Assembly: GCA_027065635.1 (NCBI GenBank)
Contig: JAMONQ010000128.1
Span: 1 to 8,482, forward strand
From: Campylobacterales bacterium
GTDB taxonomy: Bacteria; Campylobacterota; Campylobacteria; Campylobacterales; Hydrogenimonadaceae
Direction: 5' to 3'
Length of the DNA stretch: 8,482 bases
Position 1 is the first letter of the stretch, and each line of letters starts with the position of its first letter. The notes below the pieces were generated by a model. The model was not told the origin of the DNA, searched no databases, and saw nothing but the letters and a program-made list of their open reading frames with translations. Positions 1-5,169 of the stretch are shown piece by piece. The position numbers and the translations under genes were made by a program.

Positions 1-273
1 AGGCGGATGGGTATACTTCTGAATAGGCCTGAACTCCTGCGGAAGTTCCTCTATATCCACCTTGTTGGTACTTCCGGTATGATTTTTTATGTAGTCGACA
101 CTCACCTCTCTCTCCATGAAAAGGTGGTGGCTCCCCTCTGCAATGTTGTGCATGATGTTTTTGTTTATTTTGATCAGGCGGGTGAAATTCACCTCACTCA
201 TAGCCAAAACTCCGACTGCCAATACCGCGACAAGCGCGCCTATGAGGACCAACTGTTTCTTGTTCTCTTTCAT
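1..273 (-). CDS. N-terminal part of exported or membrane-anchored partner of the NrfH-like cytochrome
   Basis: Partial gene: the first 91 codons are present and the frame is open to the left edge. The start is ATG at 273-271. It is preceded by a strong AGGAGGG ribosome binding site that overlaps the TAG stop of the NrfH-like gene, so the two are translated as one unit. Residues 1-6 are polar and basic (MKENKK), residues 7-24 form one hydrophobic segment (uncleaved anchor or signal peptide), and the rest is a soluble, probably periplasmic, stretch with several His and charged residues and no CXXCH in the visible part. NapC/NrfH proteins normally hand quinol electrons to a periplasmic reductase encoded next to them (NrfA, an octaheme Hao/OTR-type protein, or others), so this is inferred to be that partner. 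The visible N-terminus does not resemble the NrfA sequences I remember. Identity is open. Confidence 0.75.
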   Translation of the reverse strand, partial: MKENKKQLVLIGALVAVLAVGVLAMSEVNFTRLIKINKNIMHNIAEGSHHLFMEREVSVDYIKNHTGSTNKVDIEELPQEFRPIQKYTHPP

Positions 274-283
274 ATCGGCCCTC

Positions 284-1012
284 CTACTCGTGCTCTGCGC
301 CGGCGTGTGACTCTTCTCCGGCTTCTTCGTCATCGGCCGCTTCCGAACCCTCTTCTACCTCGGCAGCGGCATAATTTGGCTCTTTCCTCTTGTAGTTATA
401 GAAGGCTTCGTCATATACCGTACCTATCTTGTCGAGCTCTTTACCCAGTTCGTAATGTCCTACATATTTGTGACAGTCCACACACATTGCCTGCACCTTC
501 TTGTGCTCCACTTCTACCTGAAGTTTGCCGGAAAAGTAGGCTTTGTGGGCCAGATACGCCTTCTTGTTCGGTTTGGTGGCGTTTAGAAGGTTTTCATGAC
601 AGTGCAGACAACTGCTATCGTAGAGGAACTCCCTTCTCTCTTCCCTCTTCTCTTTCCAGTCGATTCTGTAGGTATCCATAGTGATTTCGGCGACCACATC
701 GTGTATACCGGTTCTTACCTTCTGAACGAGATATCCGAGCGTAGACTCGTGAGGAAGGTGGCAATCCACACATTTAGCTACAAACCCGGTTTTGCCAAAG
801 CCTCCATGGACGCTGTTCAGGTAAGCGTTCGCCATAGGTTTCATGGAGTGACATGAGCTACAGAAGTTGACCGCCGAAGTCTCCTTCACCGCTACGGTTG
901 TAATAAAAGCTATCACCAGACCGACGACGGTAAATATCGCCGCCAGTCCGATTATCAGCTTTTTACTCGGTTTTGATCCATCCATGTTTGAACCGCCATT
1001 CTCTACATTCAC
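284..1012 (-). CDS. NapC/NrfH-family tetraheme cytochrome c, membrane quinol dehydrogenase
   Basis: A 242-aa protein. A short polar N-terminus is followed by one membrane helix at about residues 19-41 and a periplasmic domain with four heme-binding motifs: CSSCH (51-55), CVDCH (81-85), CLHCH (135-139) and CVDCH (177-181). The first is followed by SMKPM, fitting the CXXCHxM arrangement of NrfH, where a Met ligates heme 1. Proteins of this family oxidise menaquinol at the outer face of the inner membrane and pass electrons to a periplasmic partner. The start is taken as GTG at 1012 because AGGAG lies 6 bases upstream; the frame runs back to a TTG at 1042 with no comparable site, and the ATG at 985 lacks one. 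The last 25 or so residues are almost purely Glu, Asp, Ala, Gly and Ser with two late His, an extension not expected in NrfH. The name nrfH is withheld because the neighbouring partner does not look like NrfA; CycX (Hao-associated) is an alternative. Confidence 0.93.
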   Translation of the reverse strand: MNVENGGSNMDGSKPSKKLIIGLAAIFTVVGLVIAFITTVAVKETSAVNFCSSCHSMKPMANAYLNSVHGGFGKTGFVAKCVDCHLPHESTLGYLVQKVRTGIHDVVAEITMDTYRIDWKEKREERREFLYDSSCLHCHENLLNATKPNKKAYLAHKAYFSGKLQVEVEHKKVQAMCVDCHKYVGHYELGKELDKIGTVYDEAFYNYKRKEPNYAAAEVEEGSEAADDEEAGEESHAGAEHE

Positions 1013-1025
1013 GCCTCTCTCCTCT
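1013..1025 (-). promoter_or_regulatory. Ribosome binding site that decides the GTG start of the NrfH-like gene
   Basis: Read on the minus strand, AGGAG at 1023-1019 lies 6 bases before GTG at 1012. A longer in-frame start (TTG, 1042) and a shorter one (ATG, 985) have no such purine-rich site, so GTG is the best start. Confidence 0.7.
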
Positions 1026-1083
1026 TTTAGTATTGTTGCCAAAGTTGGTTTTTGTCCGAAAATCGAGGTTCTTTCAAATCCGC

Positions 1084-1129
1084 TTCAGCTTCAGACGGAC
1101 TCGAACCTCTCACTTTCGCAAAAGCTGAA
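1084..1129 (-). repeat. Inverted repeat in the leader of the NrfH-like gene with a tRNA T-arm-like loop
   Basis: The arms TTCAGCTT (1084-1091) and AAGCTGAA (1122-1129) are perfectly complementary over 8 bp and enclose 30 bases. On the minus strand the enclosed segment contains GGTTCGAGTCC, similar to a tRNA T-loop, flanked by AGAGG and CC-G-TCT, which pair if one G is bulged. No other tRNA parts are present, so it is not a tRNA gene. It could be an RNA leader element, a tRNA remnant or chance. There is no T-tract, so it is not a terminator. Confidence 0.35.
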
Positions 1130-1135
1130 ATTATA
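1130..1135 (-). promoter_or_regulatory. Candidate -10 box for the NrfH-like gene
   Basis: A perfect TATAAT on the minus strand, about 118 bases upstream of the GTG start. A second perfect TATAAT lies at 1185-1180. Neither has a recognisable -35 box, which is normal for sigma70 promoters in this phylum. The upstream box would give a leader containing the whole 1084-1129 inverted repeat; the downstream one would start inside its first arm. AT-rich DNA makes chance TATAAT frequent. Confidence 0.35.
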
Positions 1136-1316
1136 ATTTAATATCATAATTAGCAGCCTTTACTAAAGAATCGGATTCGATTATAAAGGGAGTTTTATTA
1201 AATTGTGATTAAAAGATAATCTTTTGACTTTATTTTACTCTAAATTTTCCATTTCAATTACTTTTTTAAATAATGATGTACATAATCATAAAATATTTAT
1301 ATATAAAAAAGAGTAA

Positions 1317-1336
1317 TGTAAAAATAGTGTAAAAAT
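1317..1336. repeat. Helically phased direct repeat TGTAAAAAT
   Basis: Two exact copies of a 9-base unit, starting at 1317 and 1328, so the period is 11 bases, about one turn of DNA. Such spacing is typical of tandem recognition sites for response regulators that bind one face of the helix. The A-tract content makes a bending element or chance also possible. Confidence 0.4.
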
Positions 1337-1523
1337 TTGTGGCTGCTAAACTTCGCGGTAGTTGTGCCGATTCTATTTTGAAGGCGGTTTTATAAATATA
1401 AAGGCTTTATCCTTTCCAAAAATCACTAATTTCACTTTTAAATTTTACGACCATGTCGACAGATGTTTCTTTATAGCAGTTTTAGGCGGTATTTTTAACT
1501 GACTGCACCAAGTTTTTAAAACT

Positions 1524-1538
1524 GTATACGTGATATAC
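1524..1538. promoter_or_regulatory. Dyad GTATA-N5-TATAC upstream of the cytochrome c promoter
   Basis: Perfect 5-bp arms separated by CGTGA, directly following an AGTTTT-T-AAAACT dyad at 1511-1523. Its centre (1531) lies about 40 bases upstream of the transcription start predicted from the TATAAT at 1559-1564, so a protein bound here would overlap the -35 region. The operator role is inferred from position and symmetry only. Confidence 0.3.
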
Positions 1539-1558
1539 TAAAAAAAGAACATCATGTA

Positions 1559-1564
1559 TATAAT
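1559..1564 (+). promoter_or_regulatory. Candidate -10 box of the small cytochrome c gene
   Basis: A perfect TATAAT ending 22 bases before the ATG at 1587. Transcription would begin near 1571 and give a leader of about 16 bases that still contains AAGGA as ribosome binding site. No -35 box is visible. The short leader is workable but makes this call uncertain. Confidence 0.4.
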
Positions 1565-1586
1565 CTCAATAAAAGGATAGAAAGTC

Positions 1587-1907
1587 ATGGGTAGAGTCGC
1601 ATTGACATCTTTGATTCTCATATCATCTCTGTATGCGTCCGAGGGTGAAGAGATATTCAACAAGATATGTTACATATGCCACGGTAAACATGCGGAAAAG
1701 AGATCGCTCGGAGTCAGCAAGGTGATTGCTGGGTGGAAAGCGGAAAAGATTGTCGAAAAACTGAAAGAGTACAAATCCGGAGGGCTGGATCAGTACGGTT
1801 TCGGGAACATGATGAGAAACAGGGCTACCAAACTCACTGACGAGCAGATGGAGGCGGTCGCAAAATATATAGAGTCTCTCGGCAAACAGGAGAAAAGCGG
1901 TAAGTAG
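1587..1907 (+). CDS. Small periplasmic monoheme cytochrome c (class I, c553-like)
   Basis: A 106-aa protein. Residues 1-17 form a signal peptide (MGRVALTSLILISSLYA, cleavage probably after Ala17). One heme site, CYICH, lies at residues 28-32. Met75 or Met76 in GFGNMM is the likely distal axial ligand, and the C-terminal segment TDEQMEAVAKYIESL is the closing helix typical of class I cytochromes c. The mature protein of about 89 residues is normal for the c553/c-551 group, which shuttles electrons between membrane complexes and periplasmic reductases or oxidases. AAGGA lies about 9 bases before the ATG. It stands alone on the plus strand, divergent from the NrfH-like operon and followed by a gene with its own promoter. 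A link to that operon is possible but not shown. Confidence 0.9.
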   Translation: MGRVALTSLILISSLYASEGEEIFNKICYICHGKHAEKRSLGVSKVIAGWKAEKIVEKLKEYKSGGLDQYGFGNMMRNRATKLTDEQMEAVAKYIESLGKQEKSGK

Positions 1908-1960
1908 ATTCACAACCTTCTATGTCATATTTGCACTCGCGAGCCAAAGAAGTACAGTTT

Positions 1961-1969
1961 TGATATAAT
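1961..1969 (+). promoter_or_regulatory. Extended -10 promoter (TGATATAAT) of the 125-aa secreted protein gene
   Basis: TGATATAAT matches the extended -10 form TG-N-TATAAT exactly and is preceded by a short T-run (gttt). Transcription should begin near 1976. The box directly abuts the left arm of the stem at 1970-2006, so the start would fall inside that arm. No -35 box is seen. Confidence 0.55.
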
Positions 1970-2006
1970 ATGCCCTTCTTTGCAAAATGACAATAAGGGA
2001 GGGCAT
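1970..2006 (+). promoter_or_regulatory. Twelve-base-pair stem-loop that covers the ribosome binding site
   Basis: The left arm 1970-1981 pairs over all 12 positions with the right arm 1995-2006 (ten Watson-Crick and two G-U pairs), around a 13-base loop. The right arm, AAGGGAGGGCAT, contains the ribosome binding site of the gene starting at 2013. In an mRNA read through from the cytochrome gene the site would be buried. An mRNA starting near 1976 would lack the first half of the left arm and leave the site open. No T-run follows, so it is not a terminator. Confidence 0.5.
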
Positions 2007-2012
2007 CTGTCT

Positions 2013-2390
2013 ATGAAAAGGATCCTGCTTCTTTCTCTGACGATTTGCGCGGCACTGTTCGCCGAAAAGGCCGACATCCTCGATGCAAAAATCAAAAAGA
2101 GCTACGGCGGAAGCTATATAGCCGACGTCAAAATCCGGCACCACGATATAGACAACAAGGATTTCGTCAGTGAATGGGATATACTCGATCAGAATAGAAC
2201 TCCTATTACCTTGAGGCTCGAGTTTGGCCCCAAGCCGGGCAAGGAGGTATTCGAGTCGCAGCTGATAGGCTTCAGGATACCGGAAGGAACGACGAAGCTT
2301 ATCTTTAGAGCGAAATGCTCAAAAGAGGGCTACGGCGGCAAGGAGTTCATACTCGAACTGCCCCGAAACGATCTCAACATATCCAGGTGA
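2013..2390 (+). CDS. Secreted protein of unknown function
   Basis: A 125-aa protein that I do not recognise. The start is ATG at 2013, with the purine run AAGGGAGGG ending 9 bases upstream. Upstream in-frame TTG codons are rejected because the signal peptide begins exactly at this Met. Residues 1-16 (MKRILLLSLTICAALF) plus AEK form a typical signal peptide with cleavage near Ala17. The mature part is mostly short beta-like stretches with many charged residues (DILDAKIKKSYGGSYIADVKIRH, then ITLRLEFGP, TKLIFRAKCS and FILELP), suggesting a small beta-sandwich. It has a single Cys and no heme, metal or catalytic motif. Two His in KIRHHDID could bind metal, but this is a guess. It lies between a cytochrome and an OB-fold lipoprotein, so a periplasmic role is likely. 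Confidence 0.85.
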   Translation: MKRILLLSLTICAALFAEKADILDAKIKKSYGGSYIADVKIRHHDIDNKDFVSEWDILDQNRTPITLRLEFGPKPGKEVFESQLIGFRIPEGTTKLIFRAKCSKEGYGGKEFILELPRNDLNISR

Positions 2391-2558
2391 CCGCCAAGCT
2401 CTCTGCGGCGGCCTGAATATCCGACAGAAACGGACGAGGGCTTTAATGAGTCTTCGTAAACGGCATGCCGGTCGATAATATCAATAATTTAAATAGTATC
2501 TAATGTGAATGTGACTACACTACGTCCATAAATCAAAATAGATAGCGAGGAGTTGACG

Positions 2559-3416
2559 ATGAAAAAGATATATGCCGGTGCGGCGGTTGTTGGCCTGCTC
2601 TTTCTCGGGTGCGGCGACAAACCTGAAGAGAATGTGCAAAAACCGACGGTAATCCCGAAAAGCGCACAAGAGAGCGGTACGGCTGCAGCTCCGGCCGCCG
2701 AAGACATATACGGTGTCGCCGCCGAAAAAAACAGTGTAGAGCAGGTTGCCCAGAACCCCCATCAGCAGCAGCCCGGTATCAAAGAGGGTACGGTAGTAGA
2801 GAGCATGGATGCGGGAGTCTATACATATGCAAAAATCAACGACGGCAACGCTGAGTACTGGATCGCAGGACCCAAGACCGAGATAAAAACGGGTGAAAGA
2901 GTCTCTTTCGCACCCCAGATGTGGATGGAGAATTTCCCGAGCAAAACGCTCAACAGAACCTTCGACAAGATTCTTTTTGTCGCTGTGATCGCCCCGCTAA
3001 AAGGCGAAGCGGCGCATAACTGCGAAAGTTGTGACGACAAAAAAGCGATCTCGTCCGAGCCAGAAAGCGTACAAACCCGAAACGTTTCGCAGGAGGCTCC
3101 GATTCCCAAAGCGGACGGCGGATATACTGTCGCCGAGATTTATCAAAAGAGCGGCGAGCTGAAAGATAAGATTGTTAGCGTAAACGGCAGAGTCACTAAA
3201 GTGGTAAGAGGCGTTATGGGCAAAGACTGGGTCCATATTCAAGACGGCAGCGGCACGGAGGGTAAAAACGATCTCGTCGTAACTTCTCCATCCGCAGACG
3301 TACAGGAGGGAGAGACGGTTACTGTAACCGGTAAAGTAAAGACCGACGTAGATTTCGGATACGGATACTTCTATCCCGTTCTAATGGAAGAAGCGAGCTT
3401 CAAGAGAGCCGGATAG
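2559..3416 (+). CDS. Lipoprotein with two OB-fold-like domains (NrfJ-like)
   Basis: A 285-aa protein. The start is ATG at 2559, with GCGAGGAG 6 bases upstream; a TTG two codons earlier lies too close to that site. Residues 1-17 are a lipoprotein signal peptide with LFLGC, so Cys18 is the lipidated residue. Residues 19-75 form a low-complexity Pro/Ala/Gln/Glu linker. The first beta-rich domain is about 76-146 (GTVVESMDAGVYTYAKI, YWIAGP, GERVSF, LNRTFDKILFV). A second linker contains an unusual CESC (155-158) lacking the His needed for heme. The second domain, about 186-283, has an OB-fold pattern (IVSVNGRVTKV, WVHIQDGSG, VTVTGKV). Similar one- and two-domain periplasmic proteins occur near multiheme cytochrome genes and are sometimes labelled NrfJ. 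That relation is a family-level inference from memory, and the biochemical role is unknown. Confidence 0.85.
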   Translation: MKKIYAGAAVVGLLFLGCGDKPEENVQKPTVIPKSAQESGTAAAPAAEDIYGVAAEKNSVEQVAQNPHQQQPGIKEGTVVESMDAGVYTYAKINDGNAEYWIAGPKTEIKTGERVSFAPQMWMENFPSKTLNRTFDKILFVAVIAPLKGEAAHNCESCDDKKAISSEPESVQTRNVSQEAPIPKADGGYTVAEIYQKSGELKDKIVSVNGRVTKVVRGVMGKDWVHIQDGSGTEGKNDLVVTSPSADVQEGETVTVTGKVKTDVDFGYGYFYPVLMEEASFKRAG

Positions 3417-3431
3417 ACTCTTTCTGTACGG

Positions 3432-3451
3432 GCCGGGTCAAAATGCCCGGC
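3432..3451. terminator. GC-rich hairpin between convergent genes
   Basis: GCCGGG (3432-3437) and CCCGGC (3446-3451) form a perfect 6-bp stem, plus a possible T-G pair inside, around the loop CAAAAT. It lies 16 bases after the lipoprotein stop and 18 bases before the stop of the convergent PAS gene, the normal place for a shared terminator. No T-run follows on either strand, so it is not a classic intrinsic terminator. It may block polymerase weakly, need a factor, or protect mRNA ends. Confidence 0.4.
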
Positions 3452-3469
3452 ACCGCTTATTTGCAGCAT

Positions 3470-3997
3470 CTAACCGTTAACGAAGTCCGCTATAAGCTTC
3501 TCTACCGGAACACCCTCTTCATTCGCTCTTTTCATAAGTTTTTCACCAACCTCGAAGGGTAGGTACATAACCGCTCTGTATGCCTCTTTCTCATTTTCCC
3601 GCATCATGTCATACAGATTTTGCATCTCTATTCTCTTATCCTTCTCTACCGGGCTTCTGATAGATTTGTACTCCACCAGCTCACCATCTTTGTATACACC
3701 GGAAATTTCAGCATAAACCCAGTAGTAACCCCTGTCTTTACGCATATTTTTCACATAGCCGCTCCAGCTCTTTCGAGCCTTTATACTATCCCACAAGTCC
3801 CTGTATACAGACTTGGGCATATCGGGGTGTCTGAGAATGTTGTGCGGTTTCCCGATCAGTTCCTCTTCACTGTAACCGGAAATCTTTGCAAAAGTTTCGT
3901 TTACATATGTTATTACACCGTTCAGGTCGGTCCTCGAGATGATAACCTCATCTTCGGGAACCTCCGTCTCTATAAACATATCGAATGTAACATCCAT
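3470..3997 (-). CDS. Aer/CetB-type PAS redox sensor with a ribbon-helix-helix-like C-terminal segment
   Basis: A 175-aa cytoplasmic protein without membrane segments. Residues 15-118 form a PAS domain that follows E. coli Aer closely (recalled, not searched): TDLNGVITYVN, SGYSEEELIGKPHN, RHPDMPK (56-62), WSGYVKN (78-84), YYWV (91-94) and KSIRSP. Arg56, His57, Asp59 and Trp78 match the residues linked to FAD binding and signalling in Aer, so a flavin-based redox or oxygen sensor is likely. Residues 119-139 are charged and helical. Residues 142-175 fit a ribbon-helix-helix fold: strand AVMYLP, helix FEVGEKLMKRANEEG, turn, helix VEKLIADFVNG. Aer transduces to chemotaxis through its own HAMP and signalling domains, which are absent; Campylobacter CetB is a stand-alone PAS protein acting with CetA. 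Two readings therefore remain: a CetB-like taxis protein, or a one-component transcription regulator. The start ATG has GAGGAAGGAG 5 bases upstream. Confidence 0.9.
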   Translation of the reverse strand: MDVTFDMFIETEVPEDEVIISRTDLNGVITYVNETFAKISGYSEEELIGKPHNILRHPDMPKSVYRDLWDSIKARKSWSGYVKNMRKDRGYYWVYAEISGVYKDGELVEYKSIRSPVEKDKRIEMQNLYDMMRENEKEAYRAVMYLPFEVGEKLMKRANEEGVPVEKLIADFVNG

Positions 3998-4020
3998 TGC
4001 AGCTCCTTCCTCTTTTGTTA

Positions 4021-4026
4021 ATTATA
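4021..4026 (-). promoter_or_regulatory. Candidate -10 box of the PAS gene
   Basis: A perfect TATAAT on the minus strand (4026-4021), 23 bases upstream of the ATG. Transcription would start near 4014, leaving a leader of about 17 bases with the strong ribosome binding site. No -35 box is present at the usual distance, but an FNR-like dyad sits there instead. Confidence 0.45.
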
Positions 4027-4048
4027 ACCCATTCAAAACTTCCCGGAT

Positions 4049-4062
4049 TTGACAGGGGTCAA
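4049..4062. promoter_or_regulatory. FNR/CRP-family-like operator TTGAC-N4-GTCAA
   Basis: A perfect dyad with 5-bp arms and a 4-base spacer (AGGG). It matches the TTGA-N6-TCAA core shared by FNR, DNR and FixK sites. Its centre (4055.5) lies 41.5 bases upstream of the start predicted from the TATAAT at 4026-4021, the standard class II activator position. It falls in the 108-base gap between gap and the PAS gene, so the PAS gene is the likely target. The regulator itself is not in this window. Confidence 0.45.
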
Positions 4063-4105
4063 TGGTCGGATCAGGAGCCGCAAATACCTATTCCTGCAAA
4101 CGGCA

Positions 4106-5104
4106 TTATCTCTCTTCGGTTACAAATCGCATCATGTCTACCATACGGCAGCTGTACCCCCACTCGTTATCGTACCATGCTATGACCTTGGCAGTTCTGT
4201 CGCCTACGACCCGAGTAAGATCGGGTACGTATGTACAGCTGTATGAAGAGCCGATAAAATCACTGGAGACACGCTTGTCGGTATCGATCTCTATCAAGCC
4301 CTTGAAATCTCCTTCGGAAGCCCTCTTGAAGGCTTCGTCGATCGCTTCGACGTCGATATCTCTCTTCAGGTTCACAGTAAGATCCACCACGGATACGTCT
4401 GCAGTAGGTACGCGCATGGCAAAACCGTTCAGGTTCCCTTTAAGATGCGGCATGACAAGTCCTATAGCCTTGGCCGCTCCGGTAGATGTCGGGATCATGT
4501 TCATCGCCGCAGCGCGTGCACGTCTGAAATCCTTCTTGTGCTTGACATCCAGAAGGTTCTGGTCGTTCGTATACGAATGGACCGTCGTCATCAACCCGTT
4601 TTCTATTCCGAAAGCGTCGTCAAGTACCTTACAGACAGGAGCGAGTGCGTTTGTGGTGCAGCTCGCGTTTGATACGATCGGCTCGCCTTTATAGCTGTCG
4701 GTATTGATATTCATGACGAATGTCGGCGTATCGTCCTTTGCCGGAGCACTCAATACAACCTTTTTCACACTCCCTTTTATATGGTTTCGTGCAGTTTCGG
4801 TAGTCAGAAAGACTCCTGTACACTCAGCGACGACCTCAGCACCGGTAGAACCGAAATCGAGCTTCGTAATATCTCTTTCGCTGAACATTTTCACAGCCTT
4901 GCCGCCGATCTCTATCGTCTCTTCATCCACCACTTTAGCGTCTATTCCGCGATGTACCGTATCATACTTGAGTAGATACTCGAGCATTTCCGGTTTTGCC
5001 GTGGTATTGATAGCCACAAGCTCCATATCATCGCGTTCCATCACTATCTTCATGACACACAGGCCGATACGCCCGGTACCGTTTACAGCTACCTTGACCG
5101 CCAT
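4106..5104 (-). CDS. gap: Glyceraldehyde-3-phosphate dehydrogenase (type I)
   Basis: A 332-aa protein of normal family length. It catalyses the reversible, phosphate-dependent oxidation of glyceraldehyde 3-phosphate to 1,3-bisphosphoglycerate with reduction of NAD(P), in the cytoplasm. The N-terminal Rossmann domain has NGTGRIG (residues 8-14). The catalytic centre is SNASCTTNA with Cys149, and His176 lies in TVHSYTNDQNLLD, both at the classic positions. RRARAAAMNMIPTSTGAAKAIG and the terminal WYDNEWGY are diagnostic. The coenzyme-selecting turn reads INTT (32-35) instead of the Asp-containing IND of strictly NAD-dependent enzymes, which suggests NADP or dual use, mainly in gluconeogenesis; this is inference. 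The start at 5104 has AAGGAG 5 bases upstream; longer in-frame starts do not. It lies 60 bases downstream of ackA and probably shares its transcript. Confidence 0.97.
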   Translation of the reverse strand: MAVKVAVNGTGRIGLCVMKIVMERDDMELVAINTTAKPEMLEYLLKYDTVHRGIDAKVVDEETIEIGGKAVKMFSERDITKLDFGSTGAEVVAECTGVFLTTETARNHIKGSVKKVVLSAPAKDDTPTFVMNINTDSYKGEPIVSNASCTTNALAPVCKVLDDAFGIENGLMTTVHSYTNDQNLLDVKHKKDFRRARAAAMNMIPTSTGAAKAIGLVMPHLKGNLNGFAMRVPTADVSVVDLTVNLKRDIDVEAIDEAFKRASEGDFKGLIEIDTDKRVSSDFIGSSYSCTYVPDLTRVVGDRTAKVIAWYDNEWGYSCRMVDMMRFVTEER

Positions 5105-5141
5105 CTGTTCTCCTTGCTCTCTCATCAATTTGATTCTCTAT

Positions 5142-5169
5142 ATCCGTTTGTACGGTTGAACGGATTATA
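5142..5169 (-). promoter_or_regulatory. Stem-loop and possible -10 box at the ackA-gap junction
   Basis: Immediately after the ackA stop, ATCCGTT (minus strand 5165-5159) pairs over 7 bp with AACGGAT (5148-5142) around a 10-base loop. No T-run follows, so it is more likely a pause, processing or stabilising element than a terminator. A perfect TATAAT overlaps the ackA stop at 5169-5164 and could start a gap-specific transcript near 5157, inside the loop. Both readings are positional inference. Confidence 0.35.

Larger units (their letters stand above)
1136..1558. other. AT-rich divergent intergenic region without a gene
   Basis: This DNA lies between the minus-strand NrfH-like gene and the plus-strand cytochrome gene and is much richer in A and T than the flanking genes. 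No open frame here has both a ribosome binding site and plausible protein composition. It holds an AAAAGA-TAA-TCTTTT dyad (1211-1225), a 9-base direct repeat TGTAAAAAT with 11-base period (1317-1325 and 1328-1336), an AGTTTT-T-AAAACT dyad (1511-1523) and a GTATA-N5-TATAC dyad (1524-1538). Control of one or both divergent units is the likely role; the binding proteins cannot be named. Confidence 0.7.

Noticed and set aside
7..681. Plus-strand open frame of 224 codons
   Set aside because: It lies antisense to the NrfH-like gene and its partner, has no ribosome binding site, and its composition (Arg, Leu, Ser and Cys runs) is that of a reverse-strand shadow.
1090..1115. tRNA gene suggested by the GGACTCGAACC T-arm-like string
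   Set aside because: No acceptor stem, D-arm or anticodon arm can be drawn around it, and the T-stem needs a bulge.
1274..1292. ATGAT-N7-ATCAT as an FNR-type box
   Set aside because: The spacer is wrong for FNR/CRP sites, which need TTGA-N6-TCAA, and it lies in very AT-rich DNA.
2391..2411. CCGCC...GGCGG hairpin directly after the stop of the secreted protein gene
   Set aside because: Only a 5-bp stem with an 11-base loop and no T-run; too weak to call a terminator.
2461..2470. Perfect 10-bp palindrome CGGCATGCCG upstream of the lipoprotein gene
   Set aside because: It is short and about 90 bases from the start codon, with no promoter box in fixed relation to it; chance is likely in mixed-composition DNA.
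4062..4694. Plus-strand open frame of 210 codons
   Set aside because: It is antisense to gap, Ser- and Thr-rich, without a ribosome binding site or recognisable domain.
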